Origin: an uncultured Lentisphaerota bacterium
Lineage (GTDB): Bacteria; Verrucomicrobiota; Kiritimatiellia; CAIQIC01
Reading direction: 5' to 3'
Assembly: GCA_903896925.1 (NCBI GenBank)
Contig: CAITZM010000002.1
Coordinates: 1-33,042 of the forward strand
DNA length: 33,042 nucleotides
Program-made: the position numbers and the translations under genes
Notes under the pieces: generated by a model
Told to the model about the DNA's origin: nothing
Databases searched by the model: none
The model's input: only the letters and a program-made list of their open reading frames with translations
Shown here: positions 25,313-33,042 of the stretch, piece after piece
Numbering within the stretch: position 1 is the stretch's first letter
Layout: every line of letters starts with the position of its first letter

Positions 25313-25555
25313 CCGCAAATCCCATTTATTTACACAGAGGGGTGAAAGACCCGGTGCGCGAGCGTGCCGCGCCGGTCGGTTTACGACTGAGGATCGGGCC
25401 GGAACAGCCACTTCTTTTCAGGGGCAGCCGGCGCATGGCTGCGGCCATATTCCCGCCGGACGGGCCCCGGCCGCGGGAAATTTTGCCCGCGACTTTTTCA
25501 GCTTTTGGAAATAGACTCCGCCCCGCCGTTGGGACTCAGGGCACAGGAGAACATC

Positions 25556-26866
25556 ATGAAACAGTTGCTGCGTTGGGGTGTGTGGTTGGCGGTGCTGGTC
25601 ACCACGTCGTGCACGTTGCTCGGGCCACGGCTCGAGCCGAAGCCGGCGGATCCGGCCTTCGCGAAGTTCCAGCCGCTCAAGGCGCCGGCGGCGGCAGGGC
25701 TGCTGCTCCAGCGGGGCGACCGGCTGGCGATCGTCGGCGACTCGATCACGGAACAGAAGCGCTACTCGCGGATCATGGAAACCTACCTGACGGTCTGCGC
25801 GCCGGAGCTGGCGGTGACGGCGCGGCAGTACGGCTGGAGCGGCGAGACGGCGGAAGGCTTTCTGCGCCGCATGACGAACGACTGCCTGCGCTTCCAGCCG
25901 ACGGTGGCGACGACGTGCTACGGCATGAACGACCACAAGTACCGGCCCTATGACGAGAAGAACGCGCAGTGGTATCGCGAGCGCCAGACGGGCATCGTAC
26001 GCGCGTTCAAGGCGGCGGGCACGCGCGTGGTGCTCGGCTCGCCGGGCTGCGTGGGCAAGATGCCGGGCTGGGTCAAGAGCGCCACCGGCACGGTCGAGGA
26101 CCTGAACCTGAGCCTGTGCAAGTTCCGCAACATCGATATCGAGATCGCCAGCGACGAAGGCGTGCGCTTTGCCGACATTTTCTGGCCGATGCTCACTGCG
26201 GGCGTGGCCGCGAAGCAAACATACGGCGCGGACTTTGCCGTGGCCGGCACCGATGGCGTACACCCGGGCTGGGCCGGACAGGTCGTGATGGCCTATGCGT
26301 TTCTCAAGGCGTTCGGGCTCGGCGGCGGGATCGGCACCTTCACGGTGGACCTCGCCGGCCATCAGGCGACCGCAACCGAGGGCCACGTGGTGAACAGCTT
26401 CAAGGATGGCGTGCTGACCGTGACAAGCAGCCGCTATCCGTTCTGTGCTGCGGACGAACCCGGCAAGGATTCCACCATCCGGGGCGGCATGGCGCTGGTG
26501 CCGTTCAACGCAGACTTGAACCGCTTGCAACTTGTGGTCAAAGGCGCGACGGCGGCGAACTACAAGGTGGCGTGGGGTACGAACTCCTGTGTCTATTCTG
26601 CAGTTCAGCTCGCCAAGGGCGTGAACCTGGCCGAGGACTTCGCGGTCAATCCGTTCTCGGCTGCGTTCAGGAAGGTGGACGAGGCCGTCGGCGCGAAGCA
26701 GACCTTTGAGACGACGCAGATCAAGAAGATCTTCCACGGCCCCGAAGGCAAGGCCGACATGGAGGCCGCCGTCAAGAAGACCGAGGCCGAGCGCGCCCCG
26801 CTCGCCGCCGCCATCCAAGCCGCCTTCCAGCCCGTGACGCACACCCTCAAAATAGAAGCGCAGTGA
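25556..26866 (+). CDS. Secreted SGNH/GDSL-family hydrolase
   Basis: A 436-residue exported esterase-type enzyme. AGGAGA precedes ATG 25556; the signal region ends VTTSCTLLG, where SC could be a weak lipobox. The SGNH blocks are present: block I GDSITE with catalytic Ser63, GWSGETA (block II-like Gly), CYGMND (block III Asn) and DGVHPG with the Asp-His pair. The C-terminal ~170 residues form a beta-rich extension and a helical tail (AAVKKTEAERAPLAAAI) not needed for catalysis. Family members deacetylate carbohydrates or release acyl groups; a polysaccharide substrate fits the surrounding glycosidases but is inferred. It stands alone on its strand. Confidence 0.9.
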   Translation: MKQLLRWGVWLAVLVTTSCTLLGPRLEPKPADPAFAKFQPLKAPAAAGLLLQRGDRLAIVGDSITEQKRYSRIMETYLTVCAPELAVTARQYGWSGETAEGFLRRMTNDCLRFQPTVATTCYGMNDHKYRPYDEKNAQWYRERQTGIVRAFKAAGTRVVLGSPGCVGKMPGWVKSATGTVEDLNLSLCKFRNIDIEIASDEGVRFADIFWPMLTAGVAAKQTYGADFAVAGTDGVHPGWAGQVVMAYAFLKAFGLGGGIGTFTVDLAGHQATATEGHVVNSFKDGVLTVTSSRYPFCAADEPGKDSTIRGGMALVPFNADLNRLQLVVKGATAANYKVAWGTNSCVYSAVQLAKGVNLAEDFAVNPFSAAFRKVDEAVGAKQTFETTQIKKIFHGPEGKADMEAAVKKTEAERAPLAAAIQAAFQPVTHTLKIEAQ

Positions 26867-27210
26867 GGAAACCGTAGCCAGCGAGCGAAAAACGACTGTC
26901 AATAGTCATTAGTCAGTTGTCATTGGTCAGTTGTGCGCGGAAATCCAACCGTGTGGCCATGCAATCTGCGGTGGCTGTCACAGGCACCCCGGCAGCGATA
27001 CCCATCGATAGGGTGAGCGCCGCGTCCACCTGGTCCATCCTTACGCCAGCGACGCCGTCAGCGAAACCGTTTCACCCCGCTCGAAAATCTGTGTCATCTG
27101 TGAAATCTGTGGACGGATTTTCTTCTCCGCAGCTTCAGCGGCTTGCGTCGGAATGAATGGTTGTTGCTACAGGATCAGAGGCTTCAGCCTTCGGCCTCCG
27201 GTCTTCCGCT
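26867..27210. other. Gene-free convergent region with short tandem repeats
   Basis: No gene is supported between two convergent genes. GTCATTAGTCAGTT and GTCATTGGTCAGTT are tandem 14-nt units at 26905-26932 with one mismatch. ATCTGTGTC, ATCTGTGAA and ATCTGTGGA form a 9-nt-period triplet at 27087-27113. Both are AT-richer than the flanks. The ATCTGTG type is a recurrent intergenic motif in diverse bacteria (from memory). No terminator hairpin with T-run was found. Confidence 0.5.
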
Positions 27211-28530
27211 TCAGACCTTCGGTTCCCAGCCGGGACGGTATTCGCGCTTGGTTAGCGCGAGGGCCTCGGGGTCGCCGAGGACCTTGCCGGTGGCCTGGTC
27301 GATGTTGATCGTGCGGCCGGTGCGGACGGCGAGGTTGGCGTAGTGGCAGAACATCGTGCTGCGCTGGCCGTCCTCGATGTAGGCGTTCGGCTTCTTGCCG
27401 GTGCGGATGCAATCGAGGAAGTTCGCGAAGTGCTCGACGGAATCGCTGCCCGAGCCTTTGCCGACATCCACCTCGCCCTTGGCCTTGAGGCCGACGAGCT
27501 CCTTGCCCTTCACGTCGAAAATTTGATGGCCCGGATCGGTCACGACCATCGTGCCGTCTTCTCCATAGAAGGTGACCCGGAAGCCCAGCTTCTCGGCGGC
27601 GCGTGCGTGGCTGCTGCTCTGCTCCCACGTGATCAGCTTGTCGCCGAAGTCGAACGCGGCGAGGCCGGTATCCGGCGTCTCCTGGTCGTCCTGGCAGAGG
27701 TAGCGGCCACCGCCCCACGTGACGCGTTTGGGCCGGTCCACCTGCAAGCCCCAACGGGCGAGGTCGAGCGCGTGGACGGCGTTGTTGCCGAGTTCGCCGT
27801 TGCCCCAGTGCCAGAACCAGTGCCAGTTATAGTGGATCAGGTTGTCTTTGTAGGGCCGGTCCGGCGCGGCGCCCTGCCAGAGCGTGTAGTCGAGCTCCGC
27901 CGGCACGGGCACTTCCTTGCCGCGGCCGATGGTCGGGCGGAAGCGCGTGTAGTAGCAGCGCGCGTTCAGCAGGCGGCCGATCGCGCCGTTGTGCAGGGCG
28001 GCGATGGCCTCGATGAAGGCCGGCATGCTGCGCCGCTGGTTGCCCATCTGCACCACGCGCTCATATTTTTTCGCCGCGGCGACCAGGCTCTCGGACTCGA
28101 ACTGGTCGTGGCTGCCGGGCTTCTCGACATAGACGTGCTTGCCGGCCTGGCAGGCCATGATCGCGGCGATCGAGTGCCAGTGGTTCGGGGTCGCAATGGT
28201 GACGGCGTCCACGCTCTTGTCTTCCAGCACGCGGCGCAAATCCTTGATGCCCTTCGGCTCCTTGCCGCCCTTGGCCGCCACCGCCTTGAGGCCCTTGGCG
28301 ATCGAGCGGTCGTCCACGTCGCAGATATAGGCGATCTCGGCGTTCGGCTGCGCCAGCAACCCGTTGATGTGCGCCAGGCCGCGCGCATTGGTGCCGATGA
28401 CGGCGAGGACGATTTTCTTGTTGGCGGAGTCCGCGGCGAGCGCGGGCATGCCCGCACGCCACGCGGCGAGCCCGGCGCCGAGCGCGGCGGACTGACGGAG
28501 GAACACACGGCGGTTGATGGTTGAGTTCAT
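27211..28530 (-). CDS. Secreted Gfo/Idh/MocA family oxidoreductase
   Basis: A 439-residue oxidoreductase with a Tat-type leader (INRRVFLRQSAALGAGLAAW). The Rossmann part has VLAVIGTNARGLAHI and the family motif YVEKPG (Lys137). The segment ATPNHWHSIAAI and the later NWHWFWHWGNGELGNNAVHALDLARW are typical of the large secreted subfamily abundant in Planctomycetes and Verrucomicrobia. The start has no ribosome site; instead a TANNNT box lies five bases upstream (see 28536-28549), suggesting a leaderless transcript. It follows the rhamnosidase-type gene by 85 nt on the same strand, which hints at sugar metabolism. Substrate unknown. Confidence 0.92.
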   Translation of the reverse strand: MNSTINRRVFLRQSAALGAGLAAWRAGMPALAADSANKKIVLAVIGTNARGLAHINGLLAQPNAEIAYICDVDDRSIAKGLKAVAAKGGKEPKGIKDLRRVLEDKSVDAVTIATPNHWHSIAAIMACQAGKHVYVEKPGSHDQFESESLVAAAKKYERVVQMGNQRRSMPAFIEAIAALHNGAIGRLLNARCYYTRFRPTIGRGKEVPVPAELDYTLWQGAAPDRPYKDNLIHYNWHWFWHWGNGELGNNAVHALDLARWGLQVDRPKRVTWGGGRYLCQDDQETPDTGLAAFDFGDKLITWEQSSSHARAAEKLGFRVTFYGEDGTMVVTDPGHQIFDVKGKELVGLKAKGEVDVGKGSGSDSVEHFANFLDCIRTGKKPNAYIEDGQRSTMFCHYANLAVRTGRTINIDQATGKVLGDPEALALTKREYRPGWEPKV

Positions 28531-28535
28531 GATCG

Positions 28536-28549
28536 GAATCTAGCCAAAG
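28536..28549 (-). promoter_or_regulatory. Leaderless-type minus-10 box before oxidoreductase
   Basis: Read on the minus strand CTTTGGCTAGATTC ends five bases before the ATG. TAGATT fits a TANNNT minus-10, which would put transcription start at or next to the start codon. A 14-nt match differing at two bases precedes the rhamnosidase-type gene (31062-31075). Confidence 0.45.
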
Positions 28550-28615
28550 CGCGGCGCAATGAAAACACCGAAATCGCGCCGGCCGCGTTTTGCGCTGTGG
28601 CTGCGTGCCCCGCGC

Positions 28616-31054
28616 TCACGGGTGCGGCTGCAGCACGAGCCCGGCCGGGTTTTCGACGTGGAGCGTGAAGCCCGGCGGCAGGCGGACGCGGTAGTGCAGG
28701 GTGCCGCCCTCGCGCCACCAGCGCAGGGCCACGGTGCCGAACTCGAACGGGATTTCGCCTTCGCACCACTCCAGCGGCAGGTCGGCGAAGCGCAGGGTGA
28801 CGACGCGTTGCTGCCGGTCGACGGCCTGCAGGCCCAGAAAATCGCGGTAGAACAGGTGCGCCGCGTGCGCGGCGAAGCCGTGGTTGCAACTCTTGCGCGT
28901 GTCGTCATATTCCCACAGCGTGCCCGTCAGCTCCGCCATGCGCAGGTAGTAGGCGCGGGCCTCGGTAAACATCTTCGCCGTCAGGCCGTAGCGCGGCAGC
29001 AGGTCCATGCGTAAATAGTTCCCGATGATGGCGTTGGCCTTGTGGATCTCCGGCCAGACCTGGGTGGCATCGCGCTGCGGGCCGAACTCCTCGCACAGCC
29101 GCCGCCAGAGCTGCGGGTGTGTCCGGGGCGTGGCGAGGTCGAAGTAGAACGCCATGTACTGGCACAGCTCCGTCCGGTTGGTGGTGAGGCACAACTCGCC
29201 GTTCCTGCGCACGGCATTATCCACGAAAAATTCGCCGCGGCCGGACTGCGCGAGGATCGCCTGTTTCACCTTGCGCGCCTCGTCGGCCAGCGCGGGCAGG
29301 TGGTAGAGACGGCCTGCCGCTTCCAGCGCTCCGGCGTATTCCATGTTGGAGGGATAGCTCACGTCCTGCACGAAGGTGTTGGCGGCGGACCATTCGAGGA
29401 ACACCCAGCTGTCGAGCTTCTCCAGCAGACCGTCGGAGTTGCGGAACTTCTCGAAGTACTCGAACAGCTTCAGCACCTTCGGGCGGAGGGCCTCCACCAG
29501 CGCGCGGTCGCCGCTGCGCGCGTGGTATTCCTCGAGCTGCAGCACGAACCAGAGCGCGCAGTTGGGGATGAATTGTCCGTTGTAGTGGTCGGAGGGATAG
29601 CACATCGGCAGCATGCCGTCGGGCAGGTGCGCAAAGGTGGCCGGCAGCATGAAGTCCTCGAAATACACCTGCTCGACCTTTGTGTTGCCGCACAGGTCAA
29701 AGCCGGCGCGCGCCGTCCAGTAGGCGTCGTTGGCCCAGCCCGCCCGCTCGCGTGTGGGGCAGTCCATGAAGACATCCACCGCGTTTTGCCGGAACGTCTG
29801 GCGCGCGGCCTCGAAGATCGCGTTCAGCCCGTGATCGCTCGCACTGAACCGCGCCGCGCTGGCGTCGGGGTTCGCGTACTCGCGCAGGTGGATGCGCTCG
29901 GCGCGGCACGCGCCGTCGAGCACGGTGCATTTCAGGTAGCGCAGGCCATACGGCTCGACGCTTTCCACGTCATAGGCGCCCGGCTCCAGCTCGTAGCTCA
30001 CCACATTCATGCAATCGAGCCGCTTGAAATCCACGTCGCCCTCGCACAGCAGCTCGTCGAAGGTGAGGAGCACGCGCGACTTCTGCTCGCAGACCAGGCG
30101 CGCGCCGACGAAGCCCGACAGGTTGGTGCCGAAGTCAAAGATGCGGAAGGTGCCGGCGGGGAAGGACACCGGCTGGCCGGTCACGACGGGGCGCGCGCCG
30201 GTTTCCTTGGGGGTGCTCTTGAGCCGCTGCAGGTCGGTGGAGGGCACCGCGGCCAGTGTTTTCTCAGCGAAGCCGTGCCGGTTGCTGTTGACGACGGTCA
30301 TGTAATACGGTCGCCATAGTTTCTGCGGACCGGCCTCGGGCGTCACGGACCCGGCCGCGACTTCCGCGACCGGGGCGCGCATTTCGAACAAGGGATAGGG
30401 TACGCGCCGCGGCAGGTATTTCTGTTCCACCGCCGGCGTGCACGGGACGCCAACCCAGGGCGCATCTGTCCGCGTGCGCCAGTCATCCACACCGGGCGTC
30501 TGGCGGTAGACCTCGGAGAAGGTGCGCTGCGAACTGTAGCGCGAAACCTTCTGCACGCGCTGTTCGAGGATCTGCGCCTGAAACGCCGTGCCCGGGCCCG
30601 CCGTCGCCGCGAGCACGCGGTCGCCACTGACCACCTCCGCCTGCAGAAACGAGGGCTGGTCGAGCAGGTAGAAGCTGTTGCAGTTGTAGCCGGCGACTTC
30701 GATGGCCAGCAGGTTGTCGCCCGCGCGGAGTTTACCGCGCAAATCCCATTCATCGATGCGGAACCACCCATGCGGCCCGCGCGCCGGGCCGTAACCCAGG
30801 AACTCGCCGTTGAGCCACGCGCGATAGAGGGATGACGCGGCCACGCGCAACACGGCCGGCTGGTCCACCTGCGCCGGCACGACGGCGCGGAAACCGACGA
30901 ACAGATTCATCTCGGTCGCCCGGCCCGCCGGCCAGACGGGTTTTGCGGCCCGGAACGCCACGTCATCGGCCCGCGCCGCCAACGCCGCCAAACCGAGCAC
31001 GACGGCCCATGGAAGGACCAGGGAGAAAACACGATGATTGATTGCGGAATGCAT
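28616..31054 (-). CDS. Secreted alpha-L-rhamnosidase-type glycosidase (GH78-like)
   Basis: An 812-residue exported enzyme. The signal peptide ends LAARA. An N-terminal beta domain (RAWLNGEFLGYGPARGPHGW, a galactose-binding-like motif of rhamnosidases) and jelly-roll segments lead to an (alpha/alpha)6 six-hairpin domain. The core motif DCPTRERAGWANDAYWTARAG near residue 430 matches the catalytic region of GH78, which holds the acidic residues, although the usual spacing RERxGWTGD is shortened. A C-terminal beta domain follows. It probably removes terminal rhamnose or a related sugar from plant or algal polymers in the periplasm. ATG 31054 has no ribosome site but a TANNNT box just upstream. 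An oxidoreductase gene follows 85 nt downstream. Confidence 0.83.
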   Translation of the reverse strand: MHSAINHRVFSLVLPWAVVLGLAALAARADDVAFRAAKPVWPAGRATEMNLFVGFRAVVPAQVDQPAVLRVAASSLYRAWLNGEFLGYGPARGPHGWFRIDEWDLRGKLRAGDNLLAIEVAGYNCNSFYLLDQPSFLQAEVVSGDRVLAATAGPGTAFQAQILEQRVQKVSRYSSQRTFSEVYRQTPGVDDWRTRTDAPWVGVPCTPAVEQKYLPRRVPYPLFEMRAPVAEVAAGSVTPEAGPQKLWRPYYMTVVNSNRHGFAEKTLAAVPSTDLQRLKSTPKETGARPVVTGQPVSFPAGTFRIFDFGTNLSGFVGARLVCEQKSRVLLTFDELLCEGDVDFKRLDCMNVVSYELEPGAYDVESVEPYGLRYLKCTVLDGACRAERIHLREYANPDASAARFSASDHGLNAIFEAARQTFRQNAVDVFMDCPTRERAGWANDAYWTARAGFDLCGNTKVEQVYFEDFMLPATFAHLPDGMLPMCYPSDHYNGQFIPNCALWFVLQLEEYHARSGDRALVEALRPKVLKLFEYFEKFRNSDGLLEKLDSWVFLEWSAANTFVQDVSYPSNMEYAGALEAAGRLYHLPALADEARKVKQAILAQSGRGEFFVDNAVRRNGELCLTTNRTELCQYMAFYFDLATPRTHPQLWRRLCEEFGPQRDATQVWPEIHKANAIIGNYLRMDLLPRYGLTAKMFTEARAYYLRMAELTGTLWEYDDTRKSCNHGFAAHAAHLFYRDFLGLQAVDRQQRVVTLRFADLPLEWCEGEIPFEFGTVALRWWREGGTLHYRVRLPPGFTLHVENPAGLVLQPHP

Positions 31055-31061
31055 ATCGGTA

Positions 31062-31075
31062 GAATGTAACCAAAG
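31062..31075 (-). promoter_or_regulatory. Leaderless-type minus-10 box before rhamnosidase gene
   Basis: On the minus strand CTTTGGTTACATTC ends seven bases before the ATG, and no ribosome site is visible. TACATT fits TANNNT. It matches the box before the oxidoreductase gene at 12 of 14 positions. No good minus-35 was found. Confidence 0.45.
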
Positions 31076-31084
31076 GACACACCC

Positions 31085-31106
31085 ACTATCTAGCATTAAA
31101 GATAGT
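31085..31106. repeat. Short inverted repeat at edge of mobile segment
   Basis: ACTATCT (31085-31091) and AGATAGT (31100-31106) are perfect 7-bp arms around an 8-nt AT-rich centre. It lies where composition changes from GC-rich chromosome to the AT-richer recombinase segment, so it may belong to an attachment site. This is inference only. Confidence 0.3.
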
Positions 31107-31147
31107 CTGCGCTCCCCGCTTTCCCCGCTCCTGTCCGCAAGTATCCC

Positions 31148-31175
31148 TTGTCTTTTTCGGCTTTTCGGTTATAAC
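31148..31175 (+). promoter_or_regulatory. Promoter of serine recombinase gene
   Basis: TTGTCT (31148-31153) and TATAAC (31170-31175) are separated by 16 nt, about 37 nt before the recombinase start. A GAAAGG ribosome site follows at about 31198. Confidence 0.5.
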
Positions 31176-31211
31176 GTTAGGGTTAAATCATTTTGAAGAA
31201 AGGCGCATAAT

Positions 31212-32858
31212 ATGAAACGTAACGGCAAAATTGAGGCTATGACATGGAGGTTAACTCCTACGGCTGGCAAGACAGCCGCGCTCTATGTTCGGGTATCATC
31301 CGCAGACTATGGCAAGGGCGAAGATGGTGAGCAGCAAAGGCGCGAGTCTGTACCGCTACAGATAGAGCGGGCTACAGCCTACGCAGTTAAGCAAGGCTGG
31401 ACTTATAAACTATATGCTAAAGACTGCGACATATCAGGTATGGAGTCTATTAAAGACCGTCCTAGCATTACAGAATTGATTAAAGATATTGAGGCGGGGA
31501 AAATCCATACGGTTATTTTCCGCGCCATAGACAGACTCTTCCGTAACAAAACAGAGGGCTACAGATTCTTTTATGATATTGCAAAGCCCCACGGCATTAA
31601 CATTATTTCCCTGACAGAGCCGATAGACGTAACGACAACTTACGGGGAGCAGATGCTAGACCAGCTATTAGGGCAAGCGCAGACTGTACCTTTAAGTTAC
31701 GCTAAATGTTCGCGGGATAGCAAAGACAGGAAAGCGAAAGCTGGAAGCTTGCGGACAAAGCCGCCGCTAGGATATGCGATAGAAGAGCGGGACGGTATAC
31801 GGCGCGGAGTTAAGGACATTGCAGGAGCGGCGATAGTAAAGGAAATCTTTACCCGCTATGTCGCAGGCGAAGGGTTTAACAAGATTAGCAGAGACTTTGC
31901 AGCAAGAGGCGTAAAGGGCAAGAGCGGCGGAACAATCTACTGTTTTTCTCTAAAGCAGATTATTACTAATGCTCTGTATAAAGGCGAGCTTGTCTATAAC
32001 GGTGTTAGCGGCTCTACTCCATACCCTGCTATTATAGACAATGATATGTGGGCAACGGCTAACGCTCAACTTAAAGGGCGCAGCTATAAGGGCGGGGTTA
32101 GCTCCCGTAATAAATCCCTGTTAGCTGGCTTGCTTAAATGCGGCTACTGTCACGACAAGATTAGAGCAGGTGATAAAGCCCGCTATGATTTCTTTAGCTT
32201 CGCTAAGCTGGCTAATAATCACAAGCCCTATCATATTTACCGTTGCGCTACCTTTGCTAAGCTAGGCAAAGCTAAATGTAATGAGTCCATTACCCTAAAG
32301 GCTGACATGGTAGAGCCAGTAATAACTAACTGGTTAAAATATATCGTGGAAAACAAAAGCGAGAAAGGGACAGACTTAAAGGCGGCTCAGGCTAAGCTAG
32401 AATATATTAACGCTAAGTTAGAAGAGAAAGAAACCCTTAAGCAGACTCTGGCTAAAATGGTGGGTAGCGGCGCAATGGATGAGGAAAGTTTTACAACGGC
32501 TAACGCGGCTTGCAGGGAAGAAAAGACAAGCCTAGAGGCAGACCGCGCTGATATTAGCGCGACAGTCTACAGGGCGCAGACAGGCGCAGAGAGTCAGATA
32601 GTAAAGTGGGATAGCCTGAGCGTGGAACAAAAGCGGGAAGCTATTAAGAGTATCATTAAGGCTATTTATGTTTACTCCGATAAGATACGGATAGACCACG
32701 TAAACGGCGGCTCTAATGAGTATGCGATAAAGCGCGGTGCGCATGGTCAATATCTGATAGACAGGGACAACGGCCATAGCCTAGGCGGCTATCGGTTTAG
32801 CAACGTCCCGCTATCAGACGCAGGACAAGAGCAGGAGCAGACCGCTAGGACGGCTTAG
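31212..32858 (+). CDS. Large serine recombinase (site-specific integrase)
   Basis: A 548-residue serine integrase/transposase that cuts and rejoins DNA at attachment sites. The resolvase domain begins LYVRVSSADYG with catalytic Ser29, and FRAIDRLFRN supplies the conserved arginines. A recombinase domain follows (PLGYAIEE... VKEIFTRYVAGEGFNKISRDFAARG), then a zinc ribbon (KCGYCHDKI and C...C near GKAKC) and a coiled-coil (~375-450). The C-terminal tail is Gln/Glu-rich. Base composition and codon choice (many TTA, CTA, ATA, AGA) are clearly unlike the GC-rich genes to its left, a strong sign of transfer. It is probably the left-end gene of an integrative element continuing past the window. A second in-frame ATG at 31239 is less likely. 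Confidence 0.93.
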   Translation: MKRNGKIEAMTWRLTPTAGKTAALYVRVSSADYGKGEDGEQQRRESVPLQIERATAYAVKQGWTYKLYAKDCDISGMESIKDRPSITELIKDIEAGKIHTVIFRAIDRLFRNKTEGYRFFYDIAKPHGINIISLTEPIDVTTTYGEQMLDQLLGQAQTVPLSYAKCSRDSKDRKAKAGSLRTKPPLGYAIEERDGIRRGVKDIAGAAIVKEIFTRYVAGEGFNKISRDFAARGVKGKSGGTIYCFSLKQIITNALYKGELVYNGVSGSTPYPAIIDNDMWATANAQLKGRSYKGGVSSRNKSLLAGLLKCGYCHDKIRAGDKARYDFFSFAKLANNHKPYHIYRCATFAKLGKAKCNESITLKADMVEPVITNWLKYIVENKSEKGTDLKAAQAKLEYINAKLEEKETLKQTLAKMVGSGAMDEESFTTANAACREEKTSLEADRADISATVYRAQTGAESQIVKWDSLSVEQKREAIKSIIKAIYVYSDKIRIDHVNGGSNEYAIKRGAHGQYLIDRDNGHSLGGYRFSNVPLSDAGQEQEQTARTA

Positions 32859-32877
32859 AGAGGCTCTAATAGCCTCT
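32859..32877 (+). repeat. Hairpin directly after recombinase stop
   Basis: AGAGGCT (32859-32865) pairs with AGCCTCT (32871-32877) around a 5-nt loop, immediately after the stop codon. No T-run follows. It may form part of the recombinase mRNA end with the terminator at 32893. Confidence 0.45.
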
Positions 32878-32892
32878 GGCGGGGCGGGTAGA

Positions 32893-32919
32893 GGGACAGG
32901 CTAACCACCTGTCCCTTTT
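32893..32919 (+). terminator. Intrinsic terminator of recombinase gene
   Basis: GGGACAGG (32893-32900) pairs with CCTGTCCC (32908-32915) around a 7-nt loop and is followed by TTTTGCTTT. It lies 35 nt after the recombinase stop. The stop codon of the convergent frame falls in its loop. Confidence 0.8.
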
Positions 32920-33042
32920 GCTTTACTGGCGGTCTGATAAAGGTAAGCCTCTGTTATACCGTTTGCTAGTAAGTCCTGCGCTATAGCCTCTACCTGCGGC
33001 CATAGTTTTAGGAGCAACCTACCAGCATAACAGCAAGAGCGA
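32901..33042 (-). CDS. Partial C-terminal end of convergent gene
   Basis: A minus-strand frame stays open for 46 codons from the window edge to TAG at 32901-32903. The end reads WPQVEAIAQDLLANGITEAY then LYQTASKAKG, which has real-protein character and the same AT-leaning codon choice as the recombinase. The pattern VEAIAQDLLANG recalls a segment seen in some phage-element proteins with a peptidase M41-like annotation, but this is too short to name. The start lies outside the window. A chance frame of this length is possible. Confidence 0.4.
   Translation of the reverse strand, partial: RSCCYAGRLLLKLWPQVEAIAQDLLANGITEAYLYQTASKAKGTGG

Overview
The window looks like a chromosomal segment of a Gram-negative member of the PVC superphylum, most likely Verrucomicrobiota or Kiritimatiellota. 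The reasons are high GC content; secreted Gfo/Idh/MocA oxidoreductases with Tat-type leaders; a six-hairpin rhamnosidase-type glycosidase and a GH32 fructosidase; a surface protein with T5SS/PEP-CTERM-associated repeats; small lipoproteins; an LpoB-like lipoprotein; and many short palindromic intergenic repeats. The lineage is inferred from gene content; no rRNA or other marker is present to fix it.

Layout. 1-3.9 kb: a Gfo/Idh/MocA oxidoreductase, a deletion relic of a glycoamylase-type glycosidase, and a secreted GH32 fructosidase behind a paired palindromic operator/promoter. 4.4-9.5 kb: the housekeeping sigma factor RpoD with an unusual His/Ala/Lys-rich tail, a tightly linked ATP-cone/uridine-kinase-like fusion, then an acyl-CoA synthetase. 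9.5-14.5 kb: a nitrogen block with a good sigma-54 promoter, amtB, a PII protein, an outer-membrane barrel protein, a terminator, then a NifA-like sigma-54 activator. 14.6-16.6 kb (minus): an LpoB-like lipoprotein and a COG3014-type lipoprotein in one operon. 17.2-20.2 kb: a 1010-residue repeat protein. 20.4-22.6 kb: a short-form nagA overlapping an MFS transporter, with the same palindromic promoter type as the GH32 gene. 23.1-25.3 kb (minus): a membrane-anchored coiled-coil protein, a tiny membrane protein, a tiny lipoprotein and a parvulin-type peptidyl-prolyl isomerase. 25.6-26.9 kb: an SGNH hydrolase. 27.2-31.1 kb (minus): a rhamnosidase-type glycosidase and a second Gfo/Idh/MocA oxidoreductase. 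31.1-33.0 kb: a visibly more AT-rich mobile segment with a large serine recombinase and the end of a convergent gene.

How the genes fit together. Several modules serve polysaccharide and amino-sugar use (GH32, rhamnosidase, SGNH esterase, oxidoreductases, NagA plus a sugar-acid-type transporter). The nitrogen block is self-consistent: a sigma-54 promoter precedes amtB and a sigma-54 activator gene follows. The envelope modules (LpoB pair, PPIase, barrel protein) fit a Gram-negative cell wall.

The least conventional observations are the palindrome-plus-minus-10 promoter shared by the GH32 and nagA genes, matching leaderless-type start regions on two minus-strand genes, a PII protein with Glu in place of the uridylylated Tyr51, the ATP-cone/kinase fusion coupled to rpoD, a three-unit duplication in the surface protein, and the right-hand recombinase element. 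I do not see a defence system, CRISPR array or biosynthetic cluster in the window.
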